Source of the DNA: Ferroplasma acidarmanus Fer1
Lineage (GTDB): Archaea > Thermoplasmatota > Thermoplasmata > Thermoplasmatales > Thermoplasmataceae
Direction: 5' to 3'
Assembly: GCF_000152265.2 (NCBI RefSeq)
Contig: NC_021592.1
Location: 1,054,001 to 1,118,000, forward strand
Length of the DNA stretch: 64,000 bases
Below the pieces are notes generated by a model that saw only the letters and a list, made by a program, of their open reading frames with translations, was not told where the DNA came from and made no database searches. A program made the translations under genes and the position numbers. Shown piece by piece: positions 26,661 to 34,900 of this stretch (its first letter is position 1; the number at the start of each line of letters is the position of its first letter).

Positions 26661-27209
26661 ATGATAAAATTTGTTACCAGCAATAGCCATAAATACGAAG
26701 AGGCAAAGGCATTATTTAAAAGCAAAAATATAGAGCTTTCATGGGTTAAAATGGAATATGAGGAAATCCAGGCAGAGGATAATGAATTAATATGCAGGGA
26801 TAGCTGCATGAAGTTAACAGAAAAAATTGATTCTCCATTTTTTATTGATGATACTGGGCTCTATATAAAATCTTTAAACGGCTTCCCGGGCCCATACGCC
26901 TCATACGTACAGTCTACATTAGGGAATTCAAGAATCATGGAAATTGGGGCAGGTTCAGAGGCACACTTCAAAACTGTGATAGGATTTAGCATGGAAAGTG
27001 AAATCTACACATTTACAGGAATATTAAATGGCCATATTGCAAAGAAGGAATCCGGAACTAACAAATTCGGTTATGACCCCATATTTATACCAGAAGGCTA
27101 TGATAAAACACTGGCAGAGCTTTCGACAGAGGAAAAAAATATTATTTCACATCGTGGCAGAGCACTCGATAAATTCATGGATTTCCTATCTTCCAGAGGT
27201 ATAAAATAA
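26661..27209 (+). CDS. rdgB: non-canonical purine NTP pyrophosphatase (XTP/dITP)
   Basis: A 182-aa Ham1/RdgB-type housecleaning enzyme that hydrolyses ITP, dITP and XTP. Typical elements are FVTSNSHKYEEAKALF, IQAEDNELICRDSCMKL, FFIDDTGLYIKSLNGFPGPY with the catalytic Asp pair, KFGYDPIFIPEGYDKTLAEL and KNIISHRGRAL near the C-terminus. A TATA-like TAATAAATTA at 26631-26640 supports a leaderless start at 26661. In archaea it is often close to kae1, as here. Confidence 0.95.
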   Translation: MIKFVTSNSHKYEEAKALFKSKNIELSWVKMEYEEIQAEDNELICRDSCMKLTEKIDSPFFIDDTGLYIKSLNGFPGPYASYVQSTLGNSRIMEIGAGSEAHFKTVIGFSMESEIYTFTGILNGHIAKKESGTNKFGYDPIFIPEGYDKTLAELSTEEKNIISHRGRALDKFMDFLSSRGIK

Positions 27210-27289
27210 TAGTTTTTCAGAACTATTTTAATCTATAATTTTATTAATGAGCATATAATTAGGAATAAATAAAGTTTAAGGTGTATATT

Positions 27290-27679
27290 ATGGTTGTTGC
27301 AGTAATTGCGGATAGGAATAGTGGTAAAACATACAAGAAGGACATCTCAGAGGATGTTCTTGGTTCTCTAGCTGGCAGAAAAATAGGAGAAGAGATAGAC
27401 GGTATATTTTTTGAAATGCCCGGTTATAAGATGAAGTTAACCGGTGGAAGCGCAAATGACGGGTTTCCTATGAAGAAAGACCTTTCAATTATGGGCAAAA
27501 AGAGGATACTTATAACCTATAATAAAGGCAGAAAGGGGAAAAATGGTGTTAGGAAAAGAGTAACATTCAGGGGGAATACAATAGGTTCAGATATATCCCA
27601 GCTTAATCTTGTTATTACACAGTACGGTACAAAACCACTTGATGCTAAGGAAGAAACAGAAGAAAAAGGAGAACAATAA
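27290..27679 (+). CDS. rps6e: ribosomal protein eS6
   Basis: Small-subunit protein found in archaea and eukaryotes. The 129-aa sequence begins MVVAVIADRNSGKTYKKDIS and includes LAGRKIGEEIDG, the characteristic YKMKLTGGSANDGFPMKKD and KRVTFRGNTIGSDISQLN. The ATG at 27290 has an AAGGTG ribosome binding site 6 nt away, better than the in-frame GTG at 27281. The stop TAATG overlaps the start of eif2g, so the two are coupled, an arrangement common in archaea. Confidence 0.95.
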   Translation: MVVAVIADRNSGKTYKKDISEDVLGSLAGRKIGEEIDGIFFEMPGYKMKLTGGSANDGFPMKKDLSIMGKKRILITYNKGRKGKNGVRKRVTFRGNTIGSDISQLNLVITQYGTKPLDAKEETEEKGEQ

Positions 27680-28899
27680 TGGAGCAGCCATCTGTTAATA
27701 TAGGTATGGTTGGTCATGTTGACCATGGAAAAAGCACCCTGACTTTTGCTTTAACCGGCAAAAAAACAGATGTGCATTCTGAGGAAGTTAAGCGTGGGAT
27801 ATCAATTAAACTTGGATACGCTGATACACCCATATACAGGTGCACAGATGAAACAGGAAAAGAATTTTACAGCAATAAGAAAAATTCTGATAATTGCCAG
27901 CTTTCCCGCGTAATATCGATTGTGGATGCACCTGGCCATGAAACATTAATGGCTACAATGCTCGCAGGTTCTGCCATCATGAACGGTGCTATCCTTGTAA
28001 TAGCAGCAAATGAAGAATGCCCACAACCACAGACAAGGGAACATTTAACTGCCCTGGAAATAATGGGAATAAAGGAAATCATAGTTGTACAGAATAAAAT
28101 TGACCTTGTAACCAGAGAAAGGGCTATGGAAAGCTACAAAGAAATAAAGGATTTTCTTAAGGGCAGCATTGCAGAAAATGCACCGGTTATCCCTGTAAGT
28201 GCATATCATAACACAAATATTGACGTAGTTTTTGAAGCCATAGAGAAAATAATTAAAACTCCACCATTCAATGATAATGATGCACCTATGATGTATATAG
28301 CCCGCTCATTTGATATTAACAAACCGGGAACCAAACCCTCAAAATTGAAAGGGGGCGTACTCGGCGGTGCTTTAATTAGAGGCAAACTTACAGTAGGAGA
28401 TGAAATTGAAATTGCTCCGGGAGTTCAGATTACTAAAGGAAATAAAACTACATGGGATAATGTCACAACAAAAATTACGTCCTTGATGGCAGGTTCGTCT
28501 TCATATGAATCTATTTTGCCAGGTGGATTGGCAGCAGTTGGAACTGAACTTGACCCATTCCTTACAAAAGGAGATTCATTTACAGGCAGAATAATCGGAT
28601 TAAAGGGCAATGTTCCGAAAACCGTATTTAACATGGAGATGGATATACATCTGCTTAACCGTGTTGTCGGCTTTGACGAAGAAGTTAATGTTGAACCATT
28701 AAAATCAAATGAAATGATCATGTTAACTGTAGGGACTGCAAATACAATAGGAACTGTGACTTCAATTAAAGACAAACGTGTCGGTGTCTCATTGAAATAT
28801 CCCGTAGCTGCCAGTATAAATGACCGAATGGCGATAGGAAGGCGTATATCCAACAGATGGAGACTTATTGGATACGGCTCTATACTGACTATATATTAA
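27679..28899 (+). CDS. eif2g: translation initiation factor aIF2, gamma subunit
   Basis: GTPase subunit that carries initiator Met-tRNA in the ternary complex. It is 406 aa with G1 GHVDHGKSTL, switch I region KRGISIKLGYAD, G3 VDAPGHETLMATM, G4 QNKIDLV and G5 PVSAYHNTNID, then two beta-barrel domains. The zinc-knuckle segment between switch I and G3 keeps only two cysteines (YRCTDE and DNCQL) of the usual four, so zinc is probably not bound. It overlaps the end of rps6e by one nucleotide. Confidence 0.95.
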   Translation: MEQPSVNIGMVGHVDHGKSTLTFALTGKKTDVHSEEVKRGISIKLGYADTPIYRCTDETGKEFYSNKKNSDNCQLSRVISIVDAPGHETLMATMLAGSAIMNGAILVIAANEECPQPQTREHLTALEIMGIKEIIVVQNKIDLVTRERAMESYKEIKDFLKGSIAENAPVIPVSAYHNTNIDVVFEAIEKIIKTPPFNDNDAPMMYIARSFDINKPGTKPSKLKGGVLGGALIRGKLTVGDEIEIAPGVQITKGNKTTWDNVTTKITSLMAGSSSYESILPGGLAAVGTELDPFLTKGDSFTGRIIGLKGNVPKTVFNMEMDIHLLNRVVGFDEEVNVEPLKSNEMIMLTVGTANTIGTVTSIKDKRVGVSLKYPVAASINDRMAIGRRISNRWRLIGYGSILTIY

Positions 28900-28950
28900 T
28901 TTTTCAAACCATTATAAAATTAAATAAATATCATCATTATATTCTGGAAT

Positions 28951-29235
28951 ATGGAATTGAAGGAAAAGGTTGAGAAATATTTTGAAATTGAAAAAGCTGC
29001 ACTTGACAAGATCCGTATAATAGCTCCTGTAGACTCATACATATACGGAATAGCCAAAGATCATATGGACATGGTTTTAAATTATTATAATGATGCAAAA
29101 TACTTCTACAGCAAAAATGATTTTATTAACGCCTTTGCGGCTCTTAATTATTCATATGGGTGGATAGATTCGGCAATCCGCATAGGGCTGTTCGATGGAA
29201 ACTCAGATCACAGGCTCTTCACTCATTTTAAATAA
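28951..29235 (+). CDS. DUF357-family protein
   Basis: A 94-aa helical protein that matches DUF357 by DAKYFYSKNDFINAFAALNYSYGWIDSAIRIGLFDG, the family's best conserved stretch (quoted in parts: KYFYSKNDF, AALNYSYGW, IGLFDG). DUF357 proteins are small archaeal proteins of unknown function. It is 51 nt downstream of eif2g, may be in the same unit, and its end overlaps convergently with the rmuC-like gene by 13 nt. Confidence 0.82.
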   Translation: MELKEKVEKYFEIEKAALDKIRIIAPVDSYIYGIAKDHMDMVLNYYNDAKYFYSKNDFINAFAALNYSYGWIDSAIRIGLFDGNSDHRLFTHFK

Positions 29236-30377
29236 CTATCATAGTCATCTGGACTTTTCTCAACTCCATGCAAATCCATATTTGCACCGTTATTTGCCAC
29301 ATCTGTCTTTATTAAATTCTCAATAACCGGTTCAAGCTTATTTTTAATATCCCTTGTCATCCTATTGAATGAATCTATTGATTTTGAAAGGTTTTTTGAT
29401 GTTTCATTTAAATCTCCCACAAAGGTTTGCATATTGTTGTAAAACTCCTTGATTTTTGCTATCAGGCCATTAAAATTTTCCACAGTATTGATGTCTTTCC
29501 ATCCCATGTGCACGGTAAGCAATAGAGATATCAATGTTACCGGCGTTGCTATAATTACCTTCTTTGATATTGCATCTTCTATAATTTCCGGTTTATTTGA
29601 CATAACAAGGCTTAACAATGATTCCATGGGGAGAAACATAACGACAAAATCAACAGACCCATCGAATTTTTCCCAGTATTTTTTTGATGCAAGGTCCCTC
29701 ACATGGCTATTGAAAGCAAGCATATACTTATCCAGGAAAGTTTTGTCCTCTTCACCATTCATATGTTCAAAATATCCGGATAGGGGGACCTTTGAATCAA
29801 CAACTATTGTTCTGCGGTTTGGGAGCTTTATAATCATGTCTGGCTTAGTTAACCGGTCTTCAGAAACTGCCTGTTCGATAAAATCACAATATGGCGTCAT
29901 GCCTGCTATCTCTACGGTTCGCCTTAATGTGATCTCACCCCATTTGCCTCTTATAGACGGATTTTTGAGGGCGCCTGATAATTTTATAGTATCATGTTCA
30001 AGGTCTGTTATTTTCCGTGATAGTGTATCCAGATTATCTTTCAATGCACCTGATTCGGATTTGCGTTCACGCTCTATATTCTCTATGTATGTCTGGTAGG
30101 TTTTCAAAGAATCTTTTAATGGCTCTATCAGGCCATTCAATTTTAATCCGGTATTTTCACGCTCGCTCCTCTCAATTTCCAGTGCATTTTTAAAAGCAAT
30201 TGTGCCGGTATTCAGAAGGTTCCTGCTCTCAGATTCAATAAATTCATGCATGGAAGCTTTTAACTTATCCTCAACATTGCCGGACATTTTTCTATTTATC
30301 ATTGAGTATATTACTATAGCAAGTGCAAATCCAGAAATGAATCCTGCAATAATTCCTATTACAAGCACAAAAAACAT
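29223..30377 (-). CDS. rmuC: RmuC-family protein (predicted DNA recombination factor)
   Basis: A 384-aa protein with one N-terminal membrane anchor (residues 2-27), a coiled-coil stretch to about residue 130, and then the RmuC nuclease-like core: KNPSIRGKWGEITLRRTVEIAGM, KPDMIIKLPNRRTIVVDSKVPL, FVVMFLPMESLLSLVM and KKVIIATPVTLISLLLTVHMGW. The Asp and Lys in VVDSKVP are the nuclease-like residues. In bacteria RmuC limits recombination at inverted repeats. In archaea its role is unproven. It is a single gene. Confidence 0.92.
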   Translation of the reverse strand: MFFVLVIGIIAGFISGFALAIVIYSMINRKMSGNVEDKLKASMHEFIESESRNLLNTGTIAFKNALEIERSERENTGLKLNGLIEPLKDSLKTYQTYIENIERERKSESGALKDNLDTLSRKITDLEHDTIKLSGALKNPSIRGKWGEITLRRTVEIAGMTPYCDFIEQAVSEDRLTKPDMIIKLPNRRTIVVDSKVPLSGYFEHMNGEEDKTFLDKYMLAFNSHVRDLASKKYWEKFDGSVDFVVMFLPMESLLSLVMSNKPEIIEDAISKKVIIATPVTLISLLLTVHMGWKDINTVENFNGLIAKIKEFYNNMQTFVGDLNETSKNLSKSIDSFNRMTRDIKNKLEPVIENLIKTDVANNGANMDLHGVEKSPDDYDSYLK

Positions 30378-30426
30378 ATTTACAATATACTAAACAAATA
30401 AAATAAATTTGTCATACAAATTGTGT

Positions 30427-30822
30427 TTATTGTATGCCAAGATCTATCTGGTTTTCTATATATTTCCAGAATTTATCCTCGATTTCAAATCCCCATAATG
30501 ATTCAGGGACTTCGAAAAATGCCAGTTCAGGAGTTAAAAGAAAACTTTCTATTGCTGCCACCCCCAGATTCTGTAGCCATTTGCCCATTCCAATACTTAT
30601 TTTTACATTATCCGGTGTTCCGGAAATAGTAATAGAATATGATCTGTCCATACCGGCTATGCTTCTTAGCAACCCTTCCTTTGTTGCCTGGATAAGGGTT
30701 CCATTTGGATGTTTTCCTAGCTGGGTTTTAAACTTCTCATTCTGAAAATACTGCTCTACAACATTTGATAATTTATCCAGGTCTATGTTCTTTCCGTTAA
30801 ATTCTCTGTCCTTTGTTTTCAT
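30427..30822 (-). CDS. hypothetical protein (131 aa)
   Basis: Not recognised. It is predicted soluble or peripheral: polar start, helix LDKLSNVVEQYFQNEKF, a beta-rich middle (TLIQATKEGLLRSI, YSITISGTPDNVKISIGMGKW) and a helix ending FEIEDKFWKYIENQIDLG. The middle resembles small Thermoplasmata proteins with a domain of the steroid-binding or DUF-type beta fold, but I have no firm match. Encoded between rmuC and tRNA-Lys on the same strand. Confidence 0.65.
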   Translation of the reverse strand: MKTKDREFNGKNIDLDKLSNVVEQYFQNEKFKTQLGKHPNGTLIQATKEGLLRSIAGMDRSYSITISGTPDNVKISIGMGKWLQNLGVAAIESFLLTPELAFFEVPESLWGFEIEDKFWKYIENQIDLGIQ

Positions 30823-30915
30823 AGTCCCTTATTGGAATATTTATATATAATCTTTTTTGAAAAAGATACGATATTGGATAACTAGAAACCGGATTTTAAA
30901 CAATTTTATATTATA

Positions 30916-30989
30916 CGGGTCCGAAGGGATTTGAACCCTTGACCGATGGATTAAGAGTCCATCGCTCTACCTAGCTGAGCTACGGACCC
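30916..30989 (-). tRNA. tRNA-Lys (anticodon CUU)
   Basis: On the minus strand a 74-nt cloverleaf forms: acceptor GGGTCCG pairs with CGGACCC, D arm with AGCTCAGCTAGGTAGAGC, anticodon stem ATGGA/TCCAT with loop CTCTTAA giving CTT, and T arm AAGGG/CCCTT with loop TTCAAAT. The discriminator is G. No intron; CCA is not encoded. Confidence 0.97.
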
Positions 30990-31051
30990 AGTTAGTTAAA
31001 TAAGGTTATAACAAAATACTATTTTAACTTTTTAAATATTTAGTTGACAAT

Positions 31052-31549
31052 TTAAAAGTCCCTTAATCTAAATTTGTTGTTCAGTAGAATACCAGCAATT
31101 GCTACTATAATACCGATCAATATGAGGAATGTGGAAAAATCTGCAACATACCCGATATAAACCAGATATCCAGTCGGCCCGTATGTTATGGAAGTAGCCG
31201 GATGTGATCCTGTAAATTCTATGAAAGCATAACTTCCTTCAGTCATGTTCCTATACTCTTTTATGTTCCCGAAACTTGTATAGGTAGGGAGGCTTAAAGC
31301 GGATAAAGCCGTGGTATTAGTAACATTTCCTATATCTTTAGATGGAACAAGCCCAGAACTGGTTACGGGGTTGGTAATAGATATTATAAAATGTTTGGAA
31401 TCAACTGATATGTTCTTTGATATGTACTCATTTCCCTTAACTGTAAAATTATTTTCGCTAATTTTTGGTTTTTCCATGCCACTGTATACGTACATAGAAA
31501 CACCAACTATCAACATCACCACGCCAAGTACAAGAATCCATTTTTTCAT
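31052..31549 (-). CDS. hypothetical membrane protein with extracytoplasmic domain (165 aa)
   Basis: Not recognised. An N-terminal hydrophobic segment (residues 4-26, signal-anchor-like) is followed by about 105 residues rich in Ser, Thr and Asn with several N-x-T/S sites, and a C-terminal membrane segment (about 133-157) ending in KFRLRDF inside the cell. It looks like a small double-anchored surface protein. It lies downstream of the MFS transporter gene on the same strand, with 77 nt between, so it may be in one unit with it. Confidence 0.7.
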   Translation of the reverse strand: MKKWILVLGVVMLIVGVSMYVYSGMEKPKISENNFTVKGNEYISKNISVDSKHFIISITNPVTSSGLVPSKDIGNVTNTTALSALSLPTYTSFGNIKEYRNMTEGSYAFIEFTGSHPATSITYGPTGYLVYIGYVADFSTFLILIGIIVAIAGILLNNKFRLRDF

Positions 31550-31626
31550 AAATATTTCTAATAGGGCTTTATAACTTAAATTTCATATTGGTTAATATAT
31601 TCTACAAAATAGCTTAAATAATATAT

Positions 31627-32799
31627 CTATTCCACATTGTTGCTCAAATATATCTCCCTGAATTGCGTAATAAAGTAAAGCAGTACTATGCTAAATACGA
31701 ATAGTGTAAAGATAATAATCATTATAGGTATATCATGATTGACCTTGATTATAAGCAATCCACCTACAACTGCACCGAAGAACACACCAGCATGTTGCAT
31801 TGAGGTATAAAATCCAAGGTTTCCACCGTAGCTGTTTTTCGGAGCCAATCTGGTTATAAGTGTTGGAAAAACTGTTTCACTAATTATATACCCGGAATAG
31901 AAGCCTGCAACACTTAAAGCGAAGTATGTAACATCAGTTACGTGCGTATTAAGGAAGAACAACGGCACGCTTATCAGTAACACAATGAGTGATACAAGTG
32001 AAAATAGCACTGTTTTATTTTTATCTGCCGGCCTTGCTATAGCAAGCCCTATTATACCAGCAATGAAAACTACAGGAATAAGGAATTCATAGAATCTACT
32101 AACAGGGAAATACTTCAATGAAAATACTGGAAGATAAAGATAAAACACAATCATATAAAAATAAATGAAAAAACTGATTATTGATATAACTGCCAATTTT
32201 GAATCTATGTGCGCCTTTATTTTAAACATTTTTTCCTTCTTTGTTTCTTTAACTTTCCATAGAGGGATAAAAGATATGGCACCTATGATAGCCGCTATAA
32301 CAAAAATTGAAGAATAATTGAAAATAGTTGCAAGCAAAGGCCCTACTATAACCCCAAGCATAAATGATAACCCGATTGCAACTCCTATAATTGCATCTGA
32401 TATGTTCCGCCTGTTTACAGGAACGCTTTCATGTACAAGGGCAATTCCTGCAGAACTTACTGCTCCTGCCCCCTCTACAAGCCTTCCCAGTATGAGGCCA
32501 TAAATATTGATCGGATCAGCACATATAAGATTGCCTATAATAAATGTTGCAATTCCTATAGAGATAATTAACTTCCTGCCATACCTATCAGAAAGCCGCC
32601 CAAGGGAAGTCTGGAATAAAGCCATTGTGATGCCGTAAGCTCCTAGTGCTGTTCCAATTAATAAGTACGATCCTGTGAATTTTTCTCCATATAATGTAAA
32701 TATAGGCAATACCATAAATAATCCCAGTGTTCTCAACCCAATTGTAACTGAAACGAGTGAAAGGATTCTAAATTGATTCTTATCAAAAGCGCGCATCAT
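31627..32799 (-). CDS. major facilitator superfamily transporter
   Basis: From MMRAFDKNQF (ATG at 32797-32799) the protein is 390 aa with 12 hydrophobic segments. The MFS motif A is clear in the loop between segments 2 and 3: QTSLGRLSDRYGRKLIISIG, and the segment RLVEGAGAVSSAGIAL matches motif B/C region. It resembles drug-efflux type MFS proteins (DHA1), but the substrate is unknown. The start was chosen because a TATA-like AATAATATAATAA on this strand is centred about 26 nt upstream; an in-frame start at 32838 would lie before it. Confidence 0.87.
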   Translation of the reverse strand: MMRAFDKNQFRILSLVSVTIGLRTLGLFMVLPIFTLYGEKFTGSYLLIGTALGAYGITMALFQTSLGRLSDRYGRKLIISIGIATFIIGNLICADPINIYGLILGRLVEGAGAVSSAGIALVHESVPVNRRNISDAIIGVAIGLSFMLGVIVGPLLATIFNYSSIFVIAAIIGAISFIPLWKVKETKKEKMFKIKAHIDSKLAVISIISFFIYFYMIVFYLYLPVFSLKYFPVSRFYEFLIPVVFIAGIIGLAIARPADKNKTVLFSLVSLIVLLISVPLFFLNTHVTDVTYFALSVAGFYSGYIISETVFPTLITRLAPKNSYGGNLGFYTSMQHAGVFFGAVVGGLLIIKVNHDIPIMIIIFTLFVFSIVLLYFITQFREIYLSNNVE

Positions 32800-32967
32800 G
32801 TATCCACAAATAGCGCCATTTATTATATTATTTTGCATGCTATATTGTACTATATCATTAATTAAGTGCTATTTTTCGACAAAATATGACTATAATAATT
32901 TTATAAAAACTGTTTCATATTTGTTATCTAACAAATGGTAAGAAAAAATGGGGTGTGGGACACTATT

Positions 32968-34008
32968 CTAATACCTCCCCATATTGAATAAATTGTGCCA
33001 GACATTGGTGCATAACAGTGCATTGCCTATCCTGTCATCCCTTCTCTGTGCCATATTCCATCCCAGCATCTTCTTGTCTGCTGCAAATCCTGATTCTGAA
33101 TTGCTTCTTTTATGGTACTTTTCAAGGTAATTCATAGTGTCATTGAGAAATTCCCTTATTATAGATTTCCATTTATGTGAACCGTGCAATGTAGAATTCT
33201 TCTTAGGTATAATGTATACCTTTGTATCCCCTAATTTATCTACATATGAAGGTGATGAATAATACCTGTCAAGCCTTATAGAATCTATATTAATACCTAT
33301 TTTGTTGACAATCCTCATTGCATTGTCATATGCATTTCTTTCAGATTTCATGCTTGTTCCGGAGGCTATATACATCCTTGTCCTTAAATCCATAATGGAA
33401 AAGGAATATGCAAACAATCTTTTTCTATGCCCTTTTGATTTTTTATCCTTATGTTCTTCCTTTCCAATTTCTTTATTCTCCTTTGCAAGGTCTTTCAACC
33501 TCTGTGCATAGGATTCGTAGTTCTTCTTTACTGTTAATGAATAGCCCGTGCCATCGCCTGTTGCATCTGAATTTGCAATATTCTTATTCTTCAGTAACAA
33601 TACATGGAGATTGAATATGGCCATTACAACTTCATTGTCTGAATATAGCCTTTCTATTGTTTTATATGATACATCTATGCCTGAAAGCATAGAAAATATA
33701 TCGAGCATATTAACAAACATCCTGTTTGATTCGCCAACAAGCTGTTTTATAAGTATTAATTTCACCCTCTGGGCAAGTAATAATGAATGTGGATGCCCTG
33801 GCCTTTTAGCAATATGCATAATGGATACGGCTTTTTCAATAAGGGGATCAAGTTCCTTCATTGCAGTTTTAATTCTCCGTGAAAACTCGGATTCGTATGT
33901 TCTCCAGTTTCTCCCCTTTTCCGGATGTTCCTGTACATACTTCTTCCCCAGTATATTGTTTATCTCCTCAAGTTTATACTGTATGTCCTCACTCCTGACA
34001 AGACCCAT
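32968..34008 (-). CDS. DDE-type transposase of the ISA1214-like element
   Basis: A 346-aa protein from MGLVRSEDIQYKL (ATG at 34006-34008). Probable catalytic acids are in ANSDATGDGTGYS, IRLDRYYSSPSY and KRSNSESGFAADKKMLG, giving a D-D-E order. The C-terminal RRDDRIGNALLCTNVWHNL is typical of the strand-transfer domain of this group. Its C-terminus runs into the left inverted repeat: the stop codon lies at 32968-32970, directly next to the repeat. The reading frame is undamaged. Confidence 0.85.
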   Translation of the reverse strand: MGLVRSEDIQYKLEEINNILGKKYVQEHPEKGRNWRTYESEFSRRIKTAMKELDPLIEKAVSIMHIAKRPGHPHSLLLAQRVKLILIKQLVGESNRMFVNMLDIFSMLSGIDVSYKTIERLYSDNEVVMAIFNLHVLLLKNKNIANSDATGDGTGYSLTVKKNYESYAQRLKDLAKENKEIGKEEHKDKKSKGHRKRLFAYSFSIMDLRTRMYIASGTSMKSERNAYDNAMRIVNKIGINIDSIRLDRYYSSPSYVDKLGDTKVYIIPKKNSTLHGSHKWKSIIREFLNDTMNYLEKYHKRSNSESGFAADKKMLGWNMAQRRDDRIGNALLCTNVWHNLFNMGRY

Positions 34009-34043
34009 AGATAGATATATATACAATGTATATATACATTACT
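34009..34043. promoter_or_regulatory. bidirectional promoter region inside the ISA1214-like element
   Basis: Only 35 nt separate the ATGs of the divergent transposase (34008) and DUF2080 gene (34044). The gap is almost pure TATA sequence and contains ATGTATATATACAT, a perfect 14-nt palindrome. If each mRNA is leaderless, the two TATA boxes must overlap, so transcription in one direction should compete with the other; the DUF2080 protein could also bind here. Confidence 0.55.
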
Positions 34044-34205
34044 ATGGGAAAAGTGGAAATACATGAGACAACAGAGGTCTCTATAAAAGGAATATATGGA
34101 TTCATAGAGAGGAAAGTAACAAAGTTCGGATCGGGTGCAAAGGTGGATTGCCCTAAGGAATTTCTCGGCAAAAGGGTTTACATTGTAATAACCAGGGACG
34201 AATAA
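34044..34205 (+). CDS. DUF2080 transposon-encoded small protein (53 aa)
   Basis: Sequence begins MGKVEIHETTEVSIKGIYGF and continues ERKVTKFGSGAKVDCPKEF, ending GKRVYIVITRDE. This matches the DUF2080/COG3466 family of small 'putative transposon-encoded' proteins found next to archaeal transposases. The fold is likely a SpoVT/AbrB-like swapped-hairpin DNA-binding barrel (inference from the GSGAKVDCPKEFLGK pattern). It is encoded divergently from the transposase inside the same inverted repeats and may regulate it. Confidence 0.85.
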   Translation: MGKVEIHETTEVSIKGIYGFIERKVTKFGSGAKVDCPKEFLGKRVYIVITRDE

Positions 34206-34253
34206 TAGTGTCCCACACCCGAAAAAATGAAAATCTTTAATAATTAGGTGGTT

Positions 34254-34898
34254 ATGTTTGTTCGATGTTGCATGCAAATATTATACTCATTTAAATACGA
34301 AAATTGTTTTGCTTCAAAACTTATAAATGACTTTAAGATCAGAATCAAAATAGTTGAGCAGGAATTTCGCGACAAATATATCTATGAAACATTATCATTA
34401 TATTCAGAATCTGAAGATATTCTCAAAAAAACAATTGATTACCTTGAAAACTATAAACATTCAGAAGATGTGACTATCGTAGAGAAAGGTGCCAATTTTG
34501 TAACGCTTAACGTTGTTGCTAAAAGCTGCCCGCTTGTCGAAGTTATGAAGAAAAAGTTAATGAATTCAGATAGTAAAATTAAACTTGAACGGATAGACTA
34601 CTCCGGCAACCTATTCTGGGAATTAAATGTTAGCAATTACAATAAAATCAGGCATATTGACGATACCTTAAGGGAAATATACGATATAAAAGATAGTAAT
34701 ATAAAGACCTTCAATGGTAGGCGTATAAGCATTAAATCGGAGTATATTTTAAAAGAAGCATTCGAAAGGGGATATTTTGATGTTCCGAAAAAGATAGGAT
34801 TAAAAGAGCTGTCATCTACGCTTGATATCCCACCAACTACGCTTGATTTATTATTAAGAAGGCAGCTAAGGCAGGTTATACAACAAACAATAAAATAA
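34254..34898 (+). CDS. HTH_10 (bacterio-opsin activator-like) transcriptional regulator
   Basis: The C-terminal 55 residues (LKEAFERGYFDVPKKIGLKELSS then LDIPPTTLDLLLRRQLRQVI) form the HTH_10 domain shared with haloarchaeal Bat. The N-terminal 150 residues are an alpha/beta sensory-like domain unlike PAS or GAF. The start is uncertain: GTG 34248, ATG 34254 or ATG 34272 (MQILYSFKYEN). The right end of the ISA1214-like element is only 33 nt before 34254, so the insertion has probably separated the gene from its native upstream region. It ends 2 nt before the convergent ctaA-like gene. Confidence 0.82.
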   Translation: MFVRCCMQILYSFKYENCFASKLINDFKIRIKIVEQEFRDKYIYETLSLYSESEDILKKTIDYLENYKHSEDVTIVEKGANFVTLNVVAKSCPLVEVMKKKLMNSDSKIKLERIDYSGNLFWELNVSNYNKIRHIDDTLREIYDIKDSNIKTFNGRRISIKSEYILKEAFERGYFDVPKKIGLKELSSTLDIPPTTLDLLLRRQLRQVIQQTIK

Positions 34899-34900
34899 AT

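Larger units (their letters stand above)
32951..34220. mobile_element. insertion sequence, ISA1214-like (1270 bp, intact)
   Basis: Terminal inverted repeats of 17 bp, GGGTGTGGGACACTATT at 32951-32967 and its complement at 34204-34220, are perfect. A 9-bp direct repeat GAAAAAATG flanks the element (32942-32950 and 34221-34229). It holds two divergent genes, a transposase and a 53-aa DUF2080 protein, the two-gene layout I know from ISA1214 of Archaeoglobus. All parts look functional, so this is a recent insertion. The family name is from memory. Confidence 0.9.
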
